Made by a program: the position numbers and the translations under genes
In this document: positions 32,155-40,015 of the stretch, one piece after another
Layout: the number at the start of each line of letters is the position of its first letter
How positions within the stretch are numbered: position 1 is the first letter of the stretch
Origin: Flavobacterium pectinovorum
GTDB taxonomy: Bacteria > Bacteroidota > Bacteroidia > Flavobacteriales > Flavobacteriaceae
NCBI RefSeq assembly: GCF_022802975.1
Contig: NZ_JAFEVZ010000017.1
Span: forward strand, 1 to 64,000
DNA length: 64,000 nt
Direction of reading: 5' to 3'
The notes under the pieces: model-generated
The model's database searches: none
Seen by the model: only the letters and a program-made list of their open reading frames with translations
Told to the model about the DNA's origin: nothing

Positions 32155-33792
32155 TTATTTTCCTTTTTTCTGAACTAACAACATTCCCGGATAAAGTTCT
32201 TTTCCACTAATTTTTTTGAAATGAGTTTTATCTGTAGTTGTGTCAGGGTTTTCTACATCGGATCCATAGCGATTGTCCCAAATAGGATATTTTTCATCTA
32301 CTTTTACTTGTCCTACAGTAACATAAACGGGAATACCTTGTTCGTTAATTTGCTGTTCTAAAACATCAAAAACAGATTTTGTAGTCAACCCTTCTTTTAA
32401 CCCAATTTTTGCGGTAGGCGGTTCGCTTGTATATAGTGGAGTTTTTGTTTTGAATTGATCATGATTTTTTTGAAGTTTTACAATTACCGCATCCATGGCT
32501 TTCATTGTAGCTCTTTCAACTAATTTTAAATCTGTTTTGTTTGTGAAAATTGACGATTGAACATCAGCCCAGGAATCATCGGTTCCTATATAAATTAATT
32601 TAAAAATATCAGTTTCATCAAAAGCTTTTTTCTTTTCAGGTGTAATAGTTTTGTCAGTAGCCCAAAAATCGGCATAAAATTTAGCTGCAACTTCATCATT
32701 CCAATCCAATCGATATAAATGCCCTTTTGTTTTTACAACGTATCCTTTACCAGCAACAGTTACACCAACAGAAGTCAAGGCAGCAACATTTGAAACATTA
32801 GAGGCACCAGGAACAAAAGTGGCTGCTTGCGAAACGATATTTAGTAAACTACTGGTTTTTTTAGCAACCTCTTCTTTGTTTGTGTACCTGAATTCATTGA
32901 TAAGTACAAAGGTGTTTTTAATTAATTCTTCACCGGCATCCCCTAGCATGGCTAAGCCTCTTTTACTGGCTCTGGCCTTGGCAATATCTAACATTGAAGC
33001 ATCATAATGACCTCTGGATTTAATAAGACTCATGTTGAAGCCTCCTTTTGGAGACCGTTCAAACCATTTGGCTACTAACATCTTAGCAATATCACTGATT
33101 TCTTTTTGATTTGCCTTAATTTGATCTTTGGTTTCCTGAGGCAATAAATCATATTCCTCTTTTTGTTGCCTTTGTTCATCAAAAGTGACCCTTTTGTCGA
33201 TATATTCTAATATTTTTTTCTTTTTTGTTACCCCTATTTCTTTTGCTTCCTGTTCCAGTCTTTTCCGTTCCGCTAAATATTCTTTGGAATAAGAAGTTTG
33301 AGAAGCCGCTAGAAGATTAAGCGTTTGATTTGATACGGGTTCAGGTAAATCTGATGAGTCATCTGAAGATCCTACACTAATTATTGTATTTAATAAACCT
33401 GTATTTTGAGTGCCAGTTTGAGCTGATCCAAATAATGCAGGAGGAGGAGTTGGTAATTTGCTTAAAATTCTATTATCTAAATTATGATTATTGAATTTAT
33501 CAGGTATTTTACTAGAGATAAAATATCTTTTTATCGAATCAGAAAATGGCATAGAAGGAGTTTCTATCATCATAGTATAGAGCGAACTTCTTCTATATTT
33601 TACTTTTAAAGGGTTTGATTCTGGTGCTTCCTCCACAATTTGTTTGTCAACATTCTCTTCGACTTCTTTTTCTTTAACTAAAGTAGTTTTTGGCGACTTT
33701 TTGGCAGTTGTCTTTTTTTTAGACTTTGTTTGGGCGCCAGCCAGCGTCAGGTATAGAATTAATAATAAAGTACTTAGTAGTTTTATTTTCAT
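32155..33792 (-). CDS. Large exported protein of unknown function (first gene of the set)
   Basis: The 545-residue protein has a signal peptide (TLAGAQTKS) followed by a highly basic and then acidic low-complexity region (residues 22-60), which suggests a flexible tether. A central helical and coiled-coil-prone block (about 165-260) precedes a small-residue-rich, possibly membrane-inserting stretch SSLLNIVSQAATFVPGA with VAALTSVGVTVAG (about 320-350). The C-terminal domain has mixed strands. I recognise no family. It starts the five-gene minus-strand operon; the AT-rich gap upstream must hold the promoter. Confidence 0.7.
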   Translation of the reverse strand: MKIKLLSTLLLILYLTLAGAQTKSKKKTTAKKSPKTTLVKEKEVEENVDKQIVEEAPESNPLKVKYRRSSLYTMMIETPSMPFSDSIKRYFISSKIPDKFNNHNLDNRILSKLPTPPPALFGSAQTGTQNTGLLNTIISVGSSDDSSDLPEPVSNQTLNLLAASQTSYSKEYLAERKRLEQEAKEIGVTKKKKILEYIDKRVTFDEQRQQKEEYDLLPQETKDQIKANQKEISDIAKMLVAKWFERSPKGGFNMSLIKSRGHYDASMLDIAKARASKRGLAMLGDAGEELIKNTFVLINEFRYTNKEEVAKKTSSLLNIVSQAATFVPGASNVSNVAALTSVGVTVAGKGYVVKTKGHLYRLDWNDEVAAKFYADFWATDKTITPEKKKAFDETDIFKLIYIGTDDSWADVQSSIFTNKTDLKLVERATMKAMDAVIVKLQKNHDQFKTKTPLYTSEPPTAKIGLKEGLTTKSVFDVLEQQINEQGIPVYVTVGQVKVDEKYPIWDNRYGSDVENPDTTTDKTHFKKISGKELYPGMLLVQKKGK

Positions 33793-34094
33793 AAAGTTGG
33801 CATGTTTTTAATTCAGTTTTTGAGCAGTAAAACTAAAGTTTATTTTTTTAATAAACAACATAAAAAATTAACATTGTTTAGAATATTAAAACAAGAAAAA
33901 CCTCAAAAAAATATACTTATGATGATTTTTTATAAGAATTTAACTACTGTTTAAGGTTTTAAATTCGTTCTTTTGTTAAAGAAATAAAGGAGGCTATTGT
34001 TTGTACGTTTTTTTTAATATTTGCCTTTTTGTACAGTTGATTTTTTATTTAAGATTTTAATTTTCGGTAAATAAAACATAAGAAATTATATAAA
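33793..34094. other. AT-rich intergenic region, no gene
   Basis: The gap upstream of the exported five-gene operon contains no credible gene. It should contain that operon's promoter on the minus strand, but no full TAnnTTTG with a spaced TTTG was found; TAAACTTTA near 33831-33840 is only a partial match. The rest is A/T-rich with no repeat seen apart from the tsf terminator at its end. Confidence 0.5.
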
Positions 34095-34133
34095 AAAAGC
34101 CCGAATAAATAAATATTCGGGCTTTTAAAATAT
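34095..34133 (-). terminator. Terminator of rpsB-tsf
   Basis: Stem AAAAGCCCGAATA (34095-34107) pairs with 34114-34126 around a 6-nt loop. On the minus strand it is followed by a T tract, about 15 bp after the tsf stop. Confidence 0.9.
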
Positions 34134-34145
34134 TGAAATAATATA

Positions 34146-35108
34146 TTAACCTAAAGTAACTCTTTTGAAACCAGTGATTTCAACGTTGAATCCTTTAACA
34201 TAATCACCAACTTTTTTACTGTCATCTTTGATGAAGTTTTGATCTAGTAAAGCTTTTTCTTGATCTAAAGTTGTATTGTCAGAAATGAAACGTTGAATTT
34301 TCCCAGGAATAATTTTATCCCAGATTTGTTCTGGTTTACCTTCCGCTTTTAATTCAGCTTTAGCATCTTCTTCAGCTTGTTTTAAAACTTCTTCCGTTAA
34401 TTGAGAGAAAGAAATGTATTTAGGAACATTTTTCAAAGTTTTTCCTAAACGTTTTGCTTCTTCATTGTCTTTTTCGATTACTGCAATACGAGCAGCAAGT
34501 TCAGATTCAACGAAAGCTGGGTCAAAATCTTTGTAAGATAATGTATCAGCTCCCATAGAAGCAACTTGCATAGAAACATCTTTCGTTAAAACATCAGCAT
34601 TAGGAATTGCAGTAGAAATTGCAGTTAATGCAGCAATTTTGTTAACGTGAACATAAGATCCAACGAAAGCACCTTCTAAAATTTCAAAACCACCGATTTC
34701 AATTTTTTCACCGATAACACCAGTTTGCTCGATTAATTTTTCAGCAACAGTAATTCCGTTGAAATCTGAAGCTAAAAATTCTTCTTTAGTGGAGAAGTTG
34801 ATCGCTTTTTCTACTAAATCTTTAGCTAAAGTTACGAAAGCCTCATTTTTACCTACGAAGTCAGTTTCGCAGTTTAAAGTGATGATAGCTCCTTTAGTGT
34901 TGTCAGCATTGATAAAAGAAACAGCAGCTCCTTCAGAAGACTCACGGTCAGAACGGTTAGCAGCAACTTTTTGTCCTTTTTCTCTAAGGATTTGTATAGC
35001 TTTATCGAAATCTCCGTCAGCTTCAACTAAAGCTTTTTTACAGTCCATCATTCCGGCACCTGTAGATTGTCTTAATTTATTTACGTCTGCAGCAGTAATT
35101 GTTGCCAT
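34146..35108 (-). CDS. tsf: Elongation factor Ts
   Basis: EF-Ts recycles EF-Tu by nucleotide exchange. The N-terminal UBA-like TAADVNKLRQSTGAGMMDCK and the TDFVGKNEAF motif contacting EF-Tu are present. The 320-residue length is typical for Bacteroidota. It follows rpsB in the conserved rpsB-tsf order, separated by 138 bp of repeat-rich DNA, and a strong terminator closes the unit. Confidence 0.97.
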   Translation of the reverse strand: MATITAADVNKLRQSTGAGMMDCKKALVEADGDFDKAIQILREKGQKVAANRSDRESSEGAAVSFINADNTKGAIITLNCETDFVGKNEAFVTLAKDLVEKAINFSTKEEFLASDFNGITVAEKLIEQTGVIGEKIEIGGFEILEGAFVGSYVHVNKIAALTAISTAIPNADVLTKDVSMQVASMGADTLSYKDFDPAFVESELAARIAVIEKDNEEAKRLGKTLKNVPKYISFSQLTEEVLKQAEEDAKAELKAEGKPEQIWDKIIPGKIQRFISDNTTLDQEKALLDQNFIKDDSKKVGDYVKGFNVEITGFKRVTLG

Positions 35109-35149
35109 AATATTTTGAATTTTAATGTTAAAAGTAAAAATTCCATCTT

Positions 35150-35246
35150 TTAAATCCCAAACTCCAATTTTATTAAATTATCAACATAACGTTTTTAATT
35201 TTGTATTTGGAATTTGGAATTTAAAATTTGGAATTTAAAATTTGAT
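35150..35246. repeat. TTTGGAATTT-type repeats between rpsB and tsf
   Basis: Repeats TTTGGAATTTGGAATTTAAA and TTTGGAATTTAAAATTTG (about 35209-35243) face a weaker inverted copy AAATCCCAAACTCCAATTTT (about 35152-35171). It is the same family as 16109-16157. It sits inside an essential operon, where it could fold as an mRNA hairpin. Confidence 0.55.
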
Positions 35247-36026
35247 TTATTCTTCAGTTGCAGGAGCAGCTTCAGCAGCTGGTGCAGCTTCAACAGCAGC
35301 AGCAACTTCTTCAGTAGCTTCAACTTCTTTTTCAGAACCTCTGTCAGAAAGACCTTCGATTACTGCAGCAGTTACTAAAGATAAAATTTTGTCAATTGAT
35401 TTAGAAGCATCATCATTTGCAGGAATCACGTAATCAACCTCTCTTGGGTCTGAATTCGTATCAACCATTGCGAAAACTGGAATGTTTAATTTTTGTGCTT
35501 CTTTTATTGCGATGTGTTCAGCTTTGATATCTACTACGAACAATGCAGCTGGTAGTCTCGACATGTCAGCGATTGAACCTAAGTTTTTCTCTAATTTAGC
35601 ACGTAGACGATCAACTTGTAAACGCTCTTTTTTAGAAAGTGTCATGAAAGTACCATCTTTCTTCATTTTATCAATAGAAGACATTTTTTTAACTGCCTTT
35701 CTGATAGTTACGAAGTTTGTTAGCATTCCACCAGGCCATCTTTCAGTGATGTAAGGCATGTTTGCAGCCTTTGCTTTATCAGCAACGATGTCTTTTGCTT
35801 GTTTTTTGGTAGCTACGAATAAGATTTTTCTACCTGAAGCAGCGATTTTTTTCAAAGCTTCGTTAGCTTCTTCAATTTTAGCTGCAGTTTTATATAGATT
35901 GATAATGTGAATACCATTACGCTCCATATAAATGTAAGGAGCCATGTTTGGATCCCATTTTCTAGTCATGTGTCCAAAGTGAACACCTGCTTCTAGTAAG
36001 TCTTTTACTTCTATTTTGTTTGCCAT
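35247..36026 (-). CDS. rpsB: Ribosomal protein S2
   Basis: S2 is a 30S subunit protein. The family signatures ELLEAGVHFGHMTRKWDPNM and ITERWPGGMLTNF are clear, and PVFAMVDTNSDP and YVIPANDDA follow. The C-terminus carries an Ala/Glu-rich extension of about 30 residues (EATEEVAAAVEAAP...), common in Bacteroidota S2. It precedes tsf on the minus strand and is separated from rpsI by a structured 228-bp gap. Confidence 0.98.
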   Translation of the reverse strand: MANKIEVKDLLEAGVHFGHMTRKWDPNMAPYIYMERNGIHIINLYKTAAKIEEANEALKKIAASGRKILFVATKKQAKDIVADKAKAANMPYITERWPGGMLTNFVTIRKAVKKMSSIDKMKKDGTFMTLSKKERLQVDRLRAKLEKNLGSIADMSRLPAALFVVDIKAEHIAIKEAQKLNIPVFAMVDTNSDPREVDYVIPANDDASKSIDKILSLVTAAVIEGLSDRGSEKEVEATEEVAAAVEAAPAAEAAPATEE

Positions 36027-36254
36027 TTTTGTACTAGTTTACGTTCTGTTGATTAGCAATGTGTTTTGAACTTTTGGCTTTAGGCAATTTGCTTTAGGCT
36101 TTAAGATTTCTGACTTTAAGACTTTCGACTTTAAGACTTAACCCATTTAGATGCTAAACTATTTCCTACCTCGATAGGAGAGCAACAATAACTGTGTTTT
36201 TTAATTTCAATAAATAAATTGATAGTCTTGTACCAATGTACAAGACAGGTAATA
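36027..36254 (-). promoter_or_regulatory. rpsI-rpsB intergenic leader with hairpin and repeats
   Basis: A perfect 9-bp stem GTCTTGTAC/GTACAAGAC (36225-36246, 4-nt loop) lies just after the rpsI stop, then TCCTATCGAGGTAGGA (a 5-bp stem around 36170-36185), then GACTTTAAGACTTTCG-type repeats (36088-36138). It may be a terminator plus an rpsB leader; autogenous control by S2 would fit but is inference. A short reading frame across this region is not credible as a gene. Confidence 0.45.
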
Positions 36255-36641
36255 TTAACGTTTAGAGAACTGGAATCTCTTACGAGCTTTTTTCTGACCG
36301 AATTTCTTACGTTCAACCATTCTTGGATCTCTTGTTAATAAACCTTCTGGCTTAAGGATTCCTCTGTTTTCAGCGTTAACTTCACACATTACGCGTGCTA
36401 ATGCCATTCTTACAGCTTCTGCCTGACCAGTTGTACCACCTCCGTAAACGTTTACTTTTACATCAAAGTTGTTTACATTTTCTGTCATAGACAATGGTTG
36501 TAAAACTTTGTATTGTAAAGTTGCAGTTGGAAAGTAAGTTGCGAATTCTTTTTTGTTTACAGTGATGTTTCCAGTTCCTTCAGAAACGTAAACACGTGCA
36601 ACAGCGGTTTTTCTTCTACCGATTTTGTGAATAACTCCCAT
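36255..36641 (-). CDS. rpsI: Ribosomal protein S9
   Basis: S9 is a 30S protein whose C-terminal tail reaches the P-site tRNA. The 128-residue protein has IGRRKTAVARVYV at the start, GGGTTGQAEAVRMALARVM in the core, and the tail KARKRFQFSKR ending in the universal SKR. It overlaps the rplM stop region (36641), in the conserved rplM-rpsI order. Confidence 0.98.
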   Translation of the reverse strand: MGVIHKIGRRKTAVARVYVSEGTGNITVNKKEFATYFPTATLQYKVLQPLSMTENVNNFDVKVNVYGGGTTGQAEAVRMALARVMCEVNAENRGILKPEGLLTRDPRMVERKKFGQKKARKRFQFSKR

Positions 36642-37096
36642 TACTTAAGATCATTTAGGTTAACAGTTCTAGGTTTTTGAGCTCCGTGAGTATGCTCGGC
36701 ACCTACAACAACATTTAGATTTCTAAAAAGTTCAGCTCCTAATTTGTTTTTAGGTAACATTCCTTTTACAGCTTTTTCTACTAATAATGCAGGGTTCTTA
36801 GCTTGCAATACTTTAGCAGTTAAAGTTCTTTGTCCTCCTGGGTAACCTGTATGACGCATGTAAATTTTGTCATTCAATTTTGTACCTGTAAGGTTAATTT
36901 TTTCTGAGTTGATAACAATTACGTTATCCCCACAGTCAACGTGTGGTGTGTAACTTGGCTTGTACTTACCTCTTAAGATCATCGCAACCTTTGAAGCAAG
37001 ACGACCTAAGTTGTGACCTTCAGCGTCTACAACAATCCACTCTTTTGTTACAGTGGCTTTGCTAGCTGAAATTGTCTTGTAGCTTAATGCGTCCAT
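36641..37096 (-). CDS. rplM: Ribosomal protein L13
   Basis: L13 is an early-assembling 50S protein. The signatures WIVVDAEGHNLGRLAS, YTPHVDCGDNVIVIN, YMRHTGYPGG and MLPKNKLG are present. The 151-residue length is standard. It heads the rplM-rpsI pair. Its promoter abuts a palindrome (37120-37147). Confidence 0.98.
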   Translation of the reverse strand: MDALSYKTISASKATVTKEWIVVDAEGHNLGRLASKVAMILRGKYKPSYTPHVDCGDNVIVINSEKINLTGTKLNDKIYMRHTGYPGGQRTLTAKVLQAKNPALLVEKAVKGMLPKNKLGAELFRNLNVVVGAEHTHGAQKPRTVNLNDLK

Positions 37097-37119
37097 AATA
37101 TTATTTTAATTAAACATTC

Positions 37120-37147
37120 CATCCCCAATAAAGGGGATGCAAAAGTA
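37120..37147 (-). promoter_or_regulatory. rplM promoter with adjoining palindrome
   Basis: On the minus strand the -7 element TACTTTTG (37140-37147) is followed at once by CATCCCC-TTTATT-GGGGATG (37120-37139). The palindrome spans the expected transcription start, so it may be an operator rather than only an RNA hairpin. Confidence 0.6.
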
Positions 37148-37464
37148 CAATTAATTATTTTAAAACCAAATACCTGAAAAGATTATTTTATTTGCTGAAA
37201 ATCAGGCTGTCAGTTTTTAAATTTAAGCGATGAAAAAAAATGATTGTAATGTTTTTGATTAGATGTGTTAAAGTTTTTAATTTTTTTGAGAATAAAGCTT
37301 TAAAGATCGAATTAGGATTTTGCACAAAGAAGTCTTATGGCAATCTGTTTGATTTGAGGTTTTTATTTTAAAATATCTTGTGATTTTAATAAGTGTTAGG
37401 GGGTTTTTTGTTTTATTTTGAGTAATTCTACTATATTTGTATTAATTACATAAAATTGAATTGG
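37148..37464 (+). promoter_or_regulatory. rplM-LacI intergenic region with LacI-gene promoter
   Basis: AT-rich gap without a gene. At its right end, TTTG (37407-37410) and TATATTTG (37432-37439) are spaced 21 bp, a good Bacteroidota promoter for the LacI-type gene. Nothing else was seen. Confidence 0.6.
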
Positions 37465-38493
37465 ATGAAAGCTAAAGCAACTCTAAAACAAATTGCGAAA
37501 GAATTGGGTGTTTCTGTGTCTACTGTGTCTAAGGCGTTGAATGATAGTCCGGAAATTAGTGAGCAAACGAAGATTAAAATTAAAGAGTATGCTAAACTCA
37601 AAAACTATAAGCCAAATGTTATTGGGCTGAACTTAAAGAATCGTAAAACCAAAACGATTGGGGTAATTATACCTAATATATTAAACTCCTTTTTTGCAAA
37701 GGTTTTTAGTGGTATAGAAAAAGTAGCCGATAAAAAAGGATATAATGTAATTACATGTATTTCGAATGAATCCTTAGAAAAGGAGATTCATACACTTGAA
37801 ATGTTGAGTAATGGAACGATTGATGGTTTTATTCTTTCTGTTTCGCAAGAAGCTCAAAAATTAGAAGATTATGCTCATTTTTCTGAAATTATTAATGATG
37901 GAACTCCAATTGTGATGTTTGACCGGATTGCAGATGGGGTTGAATGTGATAAAGTTGTGGTTGATGATTTTGATTCGGCTTTGAATTCTACACAGCATTT
38001 AATTAATTTAGGCTGTAAAAATATTGCCTTAATTTCTTCAGTAGATAATTTAAGTGTTGGAAAATTAAGAGCTGATGGATATTTGAAAGCTTTACAGGAT
38101 AATAATATTCCGGTAAACGAAAAAATTATTCTTCGCACAGATTCGGAAGATGATATGAAAAGTAAAATTGAAGCAATTTTTGATCATAAAATTGACGGAA
38201 TTTTTGCTTTGGATGAAAATGATTCAGTTGCAGCTTTGAGGGTTAGTTTGAAAAAAGGATTTAATGTTCCGGAAGATATTTCAATAATAGGATTTGCTGA
38301 TGGAATCTTAGCGTCAAGACGTTTGTCTCCAAGTTTGACCACTGTGAGTCAGCATGGTATTGAAATAGGTGAAGTTGCAGCCAAACGCTTAATTTCAAGA
38401 TTGGAAGAAGGTGAAGGTGAAACTTCTGACTATGAAACAATTGTTATTAAAACAAAGTTAAAGGAAAGAGAGTCAACCAGAAAATCTAAATAA
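37465..38493 (+). CDS. LacI family transcriptional regulator
   Basis: The N-terminal helix-turn-helix TLKQIAKELGVSVSTVSKAL is followed by the hinge region and a periplasmic-binding-protein-like effector domain (from TKTIGVIIPNILNSFF to about residue 335). I chose the ATG at 37465; a TTG 9 bp upstream is less likely. The ligand cannot be inferred, and no sugar-utilisation genes are adjacent, so its targets lie elsewhere. It is followed by a terminator. Confidence 0.93.
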   Translation: MKAKATLKQIAKELGVSVSTVSKALNDSPEISEQTKIKIKEYAKLKNYKPNVIGLNLKNRKTKTIGVIIPNILNSFFAKVFSGIEKVADKKGYNVITCISNESLEKEIHTLEMLSNGTIDGFILSVSQEAQKLEDYAHFSEIINDGTPIVMFDRIADGVECDKVVVDDFDSALNSTQHLINLGCKNIALISSVDNLSVGKLRADGYLKALQDNNIPVNEKIILRTDSEDDMKSKIEAIFDHKIDGIFALDENDSVAALRVSLKKGFNVPEDISIIGFADGILASRRLSPSLTTVSQHGIEIGEVAAKRLISRLEEGEGETSDYETIVIKTKLKERESTRKSK

Positions 38494-38498
38494 AAAAG

Positions 38499-38529
38499 AA
38501 AACCATTTTAATTTTAAAATGGTTTTTTA
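38499..38529. terminator. Terminator between the LacI-type gene and the stress protein gene
   Basis: Perfect 12-bp arms AAAACCATTTTA (38499-38510 and 38515-38526) with a 4-nt loop, then T residues. It serves convergent genes. Confidence 0.88.
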
Positions 38530-38539
38530 TGGCTTTTTT

Positions 38540-39364
38540 TTAAATTTTAAATGTTATAACGGGTCTTGCTGCATGATTTACTAAGCCTTCACTAATGCTG
38601 CCGTTAAAAAAGTGAGCGAAAGCTGTTCTGCCATGAGTACACATTCCTATTATGTCTGCATTAATGCTGTTTGAAAAATTAATAATTCCTTTTTCAATAT
38701 TAGTGTCGTTATATATATGGGTAGAGTAATTTGTCAGGTTAAATTCATCTATAAAATCTTTCATTGCTTTTTCAACAACATGAGTTGTTTTAAAGCTGTT
38801 AGGGGTGCAAATTGTAACCAGATGTATTTTTGAATCAAAGAATTGGGTGAAATTTAATAGTTTTTCAAAAGGTTTTTTAGATTCTTCTGTAAAATCTGAA
38901 GCAAAAACTATCGTAGAAGCGTTAAAATTTGAGATATCTTTTTTAATAACCAAAACCGGAATATCAGAATTTCGGACAACTTTTTCAGTATTAGATCCAA
39001 TTAGTAATTCCTGAACGCCTGAAGAGCCATGTGATCCCATTATAATTAAGTCAATATCGTTTTCTTTGCTGACTTGTGAGATTCCATGAATCGTTTTGTC
39101 AATTTTTAAGATTTCGGTTACGGAGATGTCTTTAAGATAGGTTTTTTCGGTAGTTTTGTTCAGCATTTCATGGGCTTTTTTCATAAACAGCATTGTTTCA
39201 GGAATGCTTGCTCCGCCTGTAATTGCATCGTTCATTTGGCTTGGTAATTCCAGCATGTGAAGCACGATGATTTCTGAATTGTTTTTGCGGGCTATTTGTG
39301 CTGCGACTTTTAAGGCGTCTTCAGCGTGTTCTGAGAAGTCAGTAGGGACTAAAATTCGTTTCAT
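38540..39364 (-). CDS. Universal stress protein, two UspA domains
   Basis: This 274-residue protein carries two tandem UspA domains. The first (about 1-142) has the ATP-binding GSHGSSGVQELLIGSNTEKV pattern. The second (about 148-274) has CTHGRTAFAHFFNGSISEGL, which is a weaker match. It begins KRILVPTDFSEHAEDAL. It is cytosolic and probably nucleotide-binding. It is a single gene between the LacI-type regulator and the rimP operon, with no other context. Confidence 0.93.
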   Translation of the reverse strand: MKRILVPTDFSEHAEDALKVAAQIARKNNSEIIVLHMLELPSQMNDAITGGASIPETMLFMKKAHEMLNKTTEKTYLKDISVTEILKIDKTIHGISQVSKENDIDLIIMGSHGSSGVQELLIGSNTEKVVRNSDIPVLVIKKDISNFNASTIVFASDFTEESKKPFEKLLNFTQFFDSKIHLVTICTPNSFKTTHVVEKAMKDFIDEFNLTNYSTHIYNDTNIEKGIINFSNSINADIIGMCTHGRTAFAHFFNGSISEGLVNHAARPVITFKI

Positions 39365-39446
39365 GTTTTTGAGGTTAAATTATTTGAATAATCCGTTATT
39401 TGGTGCTCTTATAAAGATAAGAAATATTATTAGGGTAATCTAATTA

Positions 39447-39529
39447 TTTGATTTATAAAAAAAACACTATATTTGCACCGTTATTTATTAAAATCTAAAT
39501 AATGAGGGGACTAAGTGTCCCCTCTTTTT
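39447..39529 (+). promoter_or_regulatory. rimP-nusA-infB promoter and leader hairpin (possible attenuator)
   Basis: TTTG (39447-39450) and TATATTTG (39468-39475) form a promoter with a 17-bp spacer. In the leader, GAGGGGAC (39504-39511) pairs with GTCCCCTC (39517-39524) around a 5-nt loop, followed by five T residues (39525-39529). It is a complete intrinsic-terminator shape 9 bp before the rimP start. Confidence 0.7.
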
Positions 39530-39537
39530 ATAAAATT

Positions 39538-40002
39538 ATGACATTTAAAGAAAAAGTAAACGCATTAATTACTGAAGCCCTTTTAGAAAGGCCCTCAATC
39601 TTTTTGATTGATTTGAGTATTTCTGATTCTTTTAAGATTAGTGTAGGTTTAGATGGTGATAATGGAGTGGCACTTCAGGATTGTATTGATATTAGTCGTG
39701 CAATTGAGAATAATCTGGATCGCGAGGAACAAGATTTTTCTCTTGAAGTTGCATCTGTAGGAGTAGGTTCGCCGCTGAAATTTACAAGGCAATATGTGAA
39801 AAATATTGGTAGAACATTGATTGTTACTACAAATAGTGAAAAAATTGAAGCAGAATTAGTAGAAGCTAACGATGTTTTTATAATTTTGTCTTGGGAAGCC
39901 AGAGAACCGAAGAAAATAGGAAAAGGAAAAGAAACAGTTCAAAAAGAGCAACAAATACCTTATAGAGAAATTAAAGAGGCAATTGTTACAGTAACATTTT
40001 AA
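39538..40002 (+). CDS. rimP: Ribosome maturation factor RimP
   Basis: RimP helps 30S subunit maturation. The protein of about 154 residues from the ATG at 39538 has the family motifs FLIDLSISDSF, GDNGVALQDCIDISRAIE and FSLEVASVGVGSPLKF. A longer in-frame reading would run through the leader hairpin and is rejected. The operon order rimP-nusA-infB is conserved across bacteria; nusA follows after 13 bp. Confidence 0.95.
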   Translation: MTFKEKVNALITEALLERPSIFLIDLSISDSFKISVGLDGDNGVALQDCIDISRAIENNLDREEQDFSLEVASVGVGSPLKFTRQYVKNIGRTLIVTTNSEKIEAELVEANDVFIILSWEAREPKKIGKGKETVQKEQQIPYREIKEAIVTVTF

Positions 40003-40015
40003 TTAAAGAATTCGC

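Noticed and set aside
36131..36316. A 61-codon minus-strand frame running from inside rpsI into the rpsI-rpsB gap
   Set aside because: It overlaps the conserved rpsI 3' end in another frame and then reads through the hairpin and leader; no homology or promoter supports it.
39502..39537. Upstream start for rimP (MRGLSVPSFYKI)
   Set aside because: Those codons form the terminator-like leader hairpin; MTFKEKVN is the family-like N-terminus.
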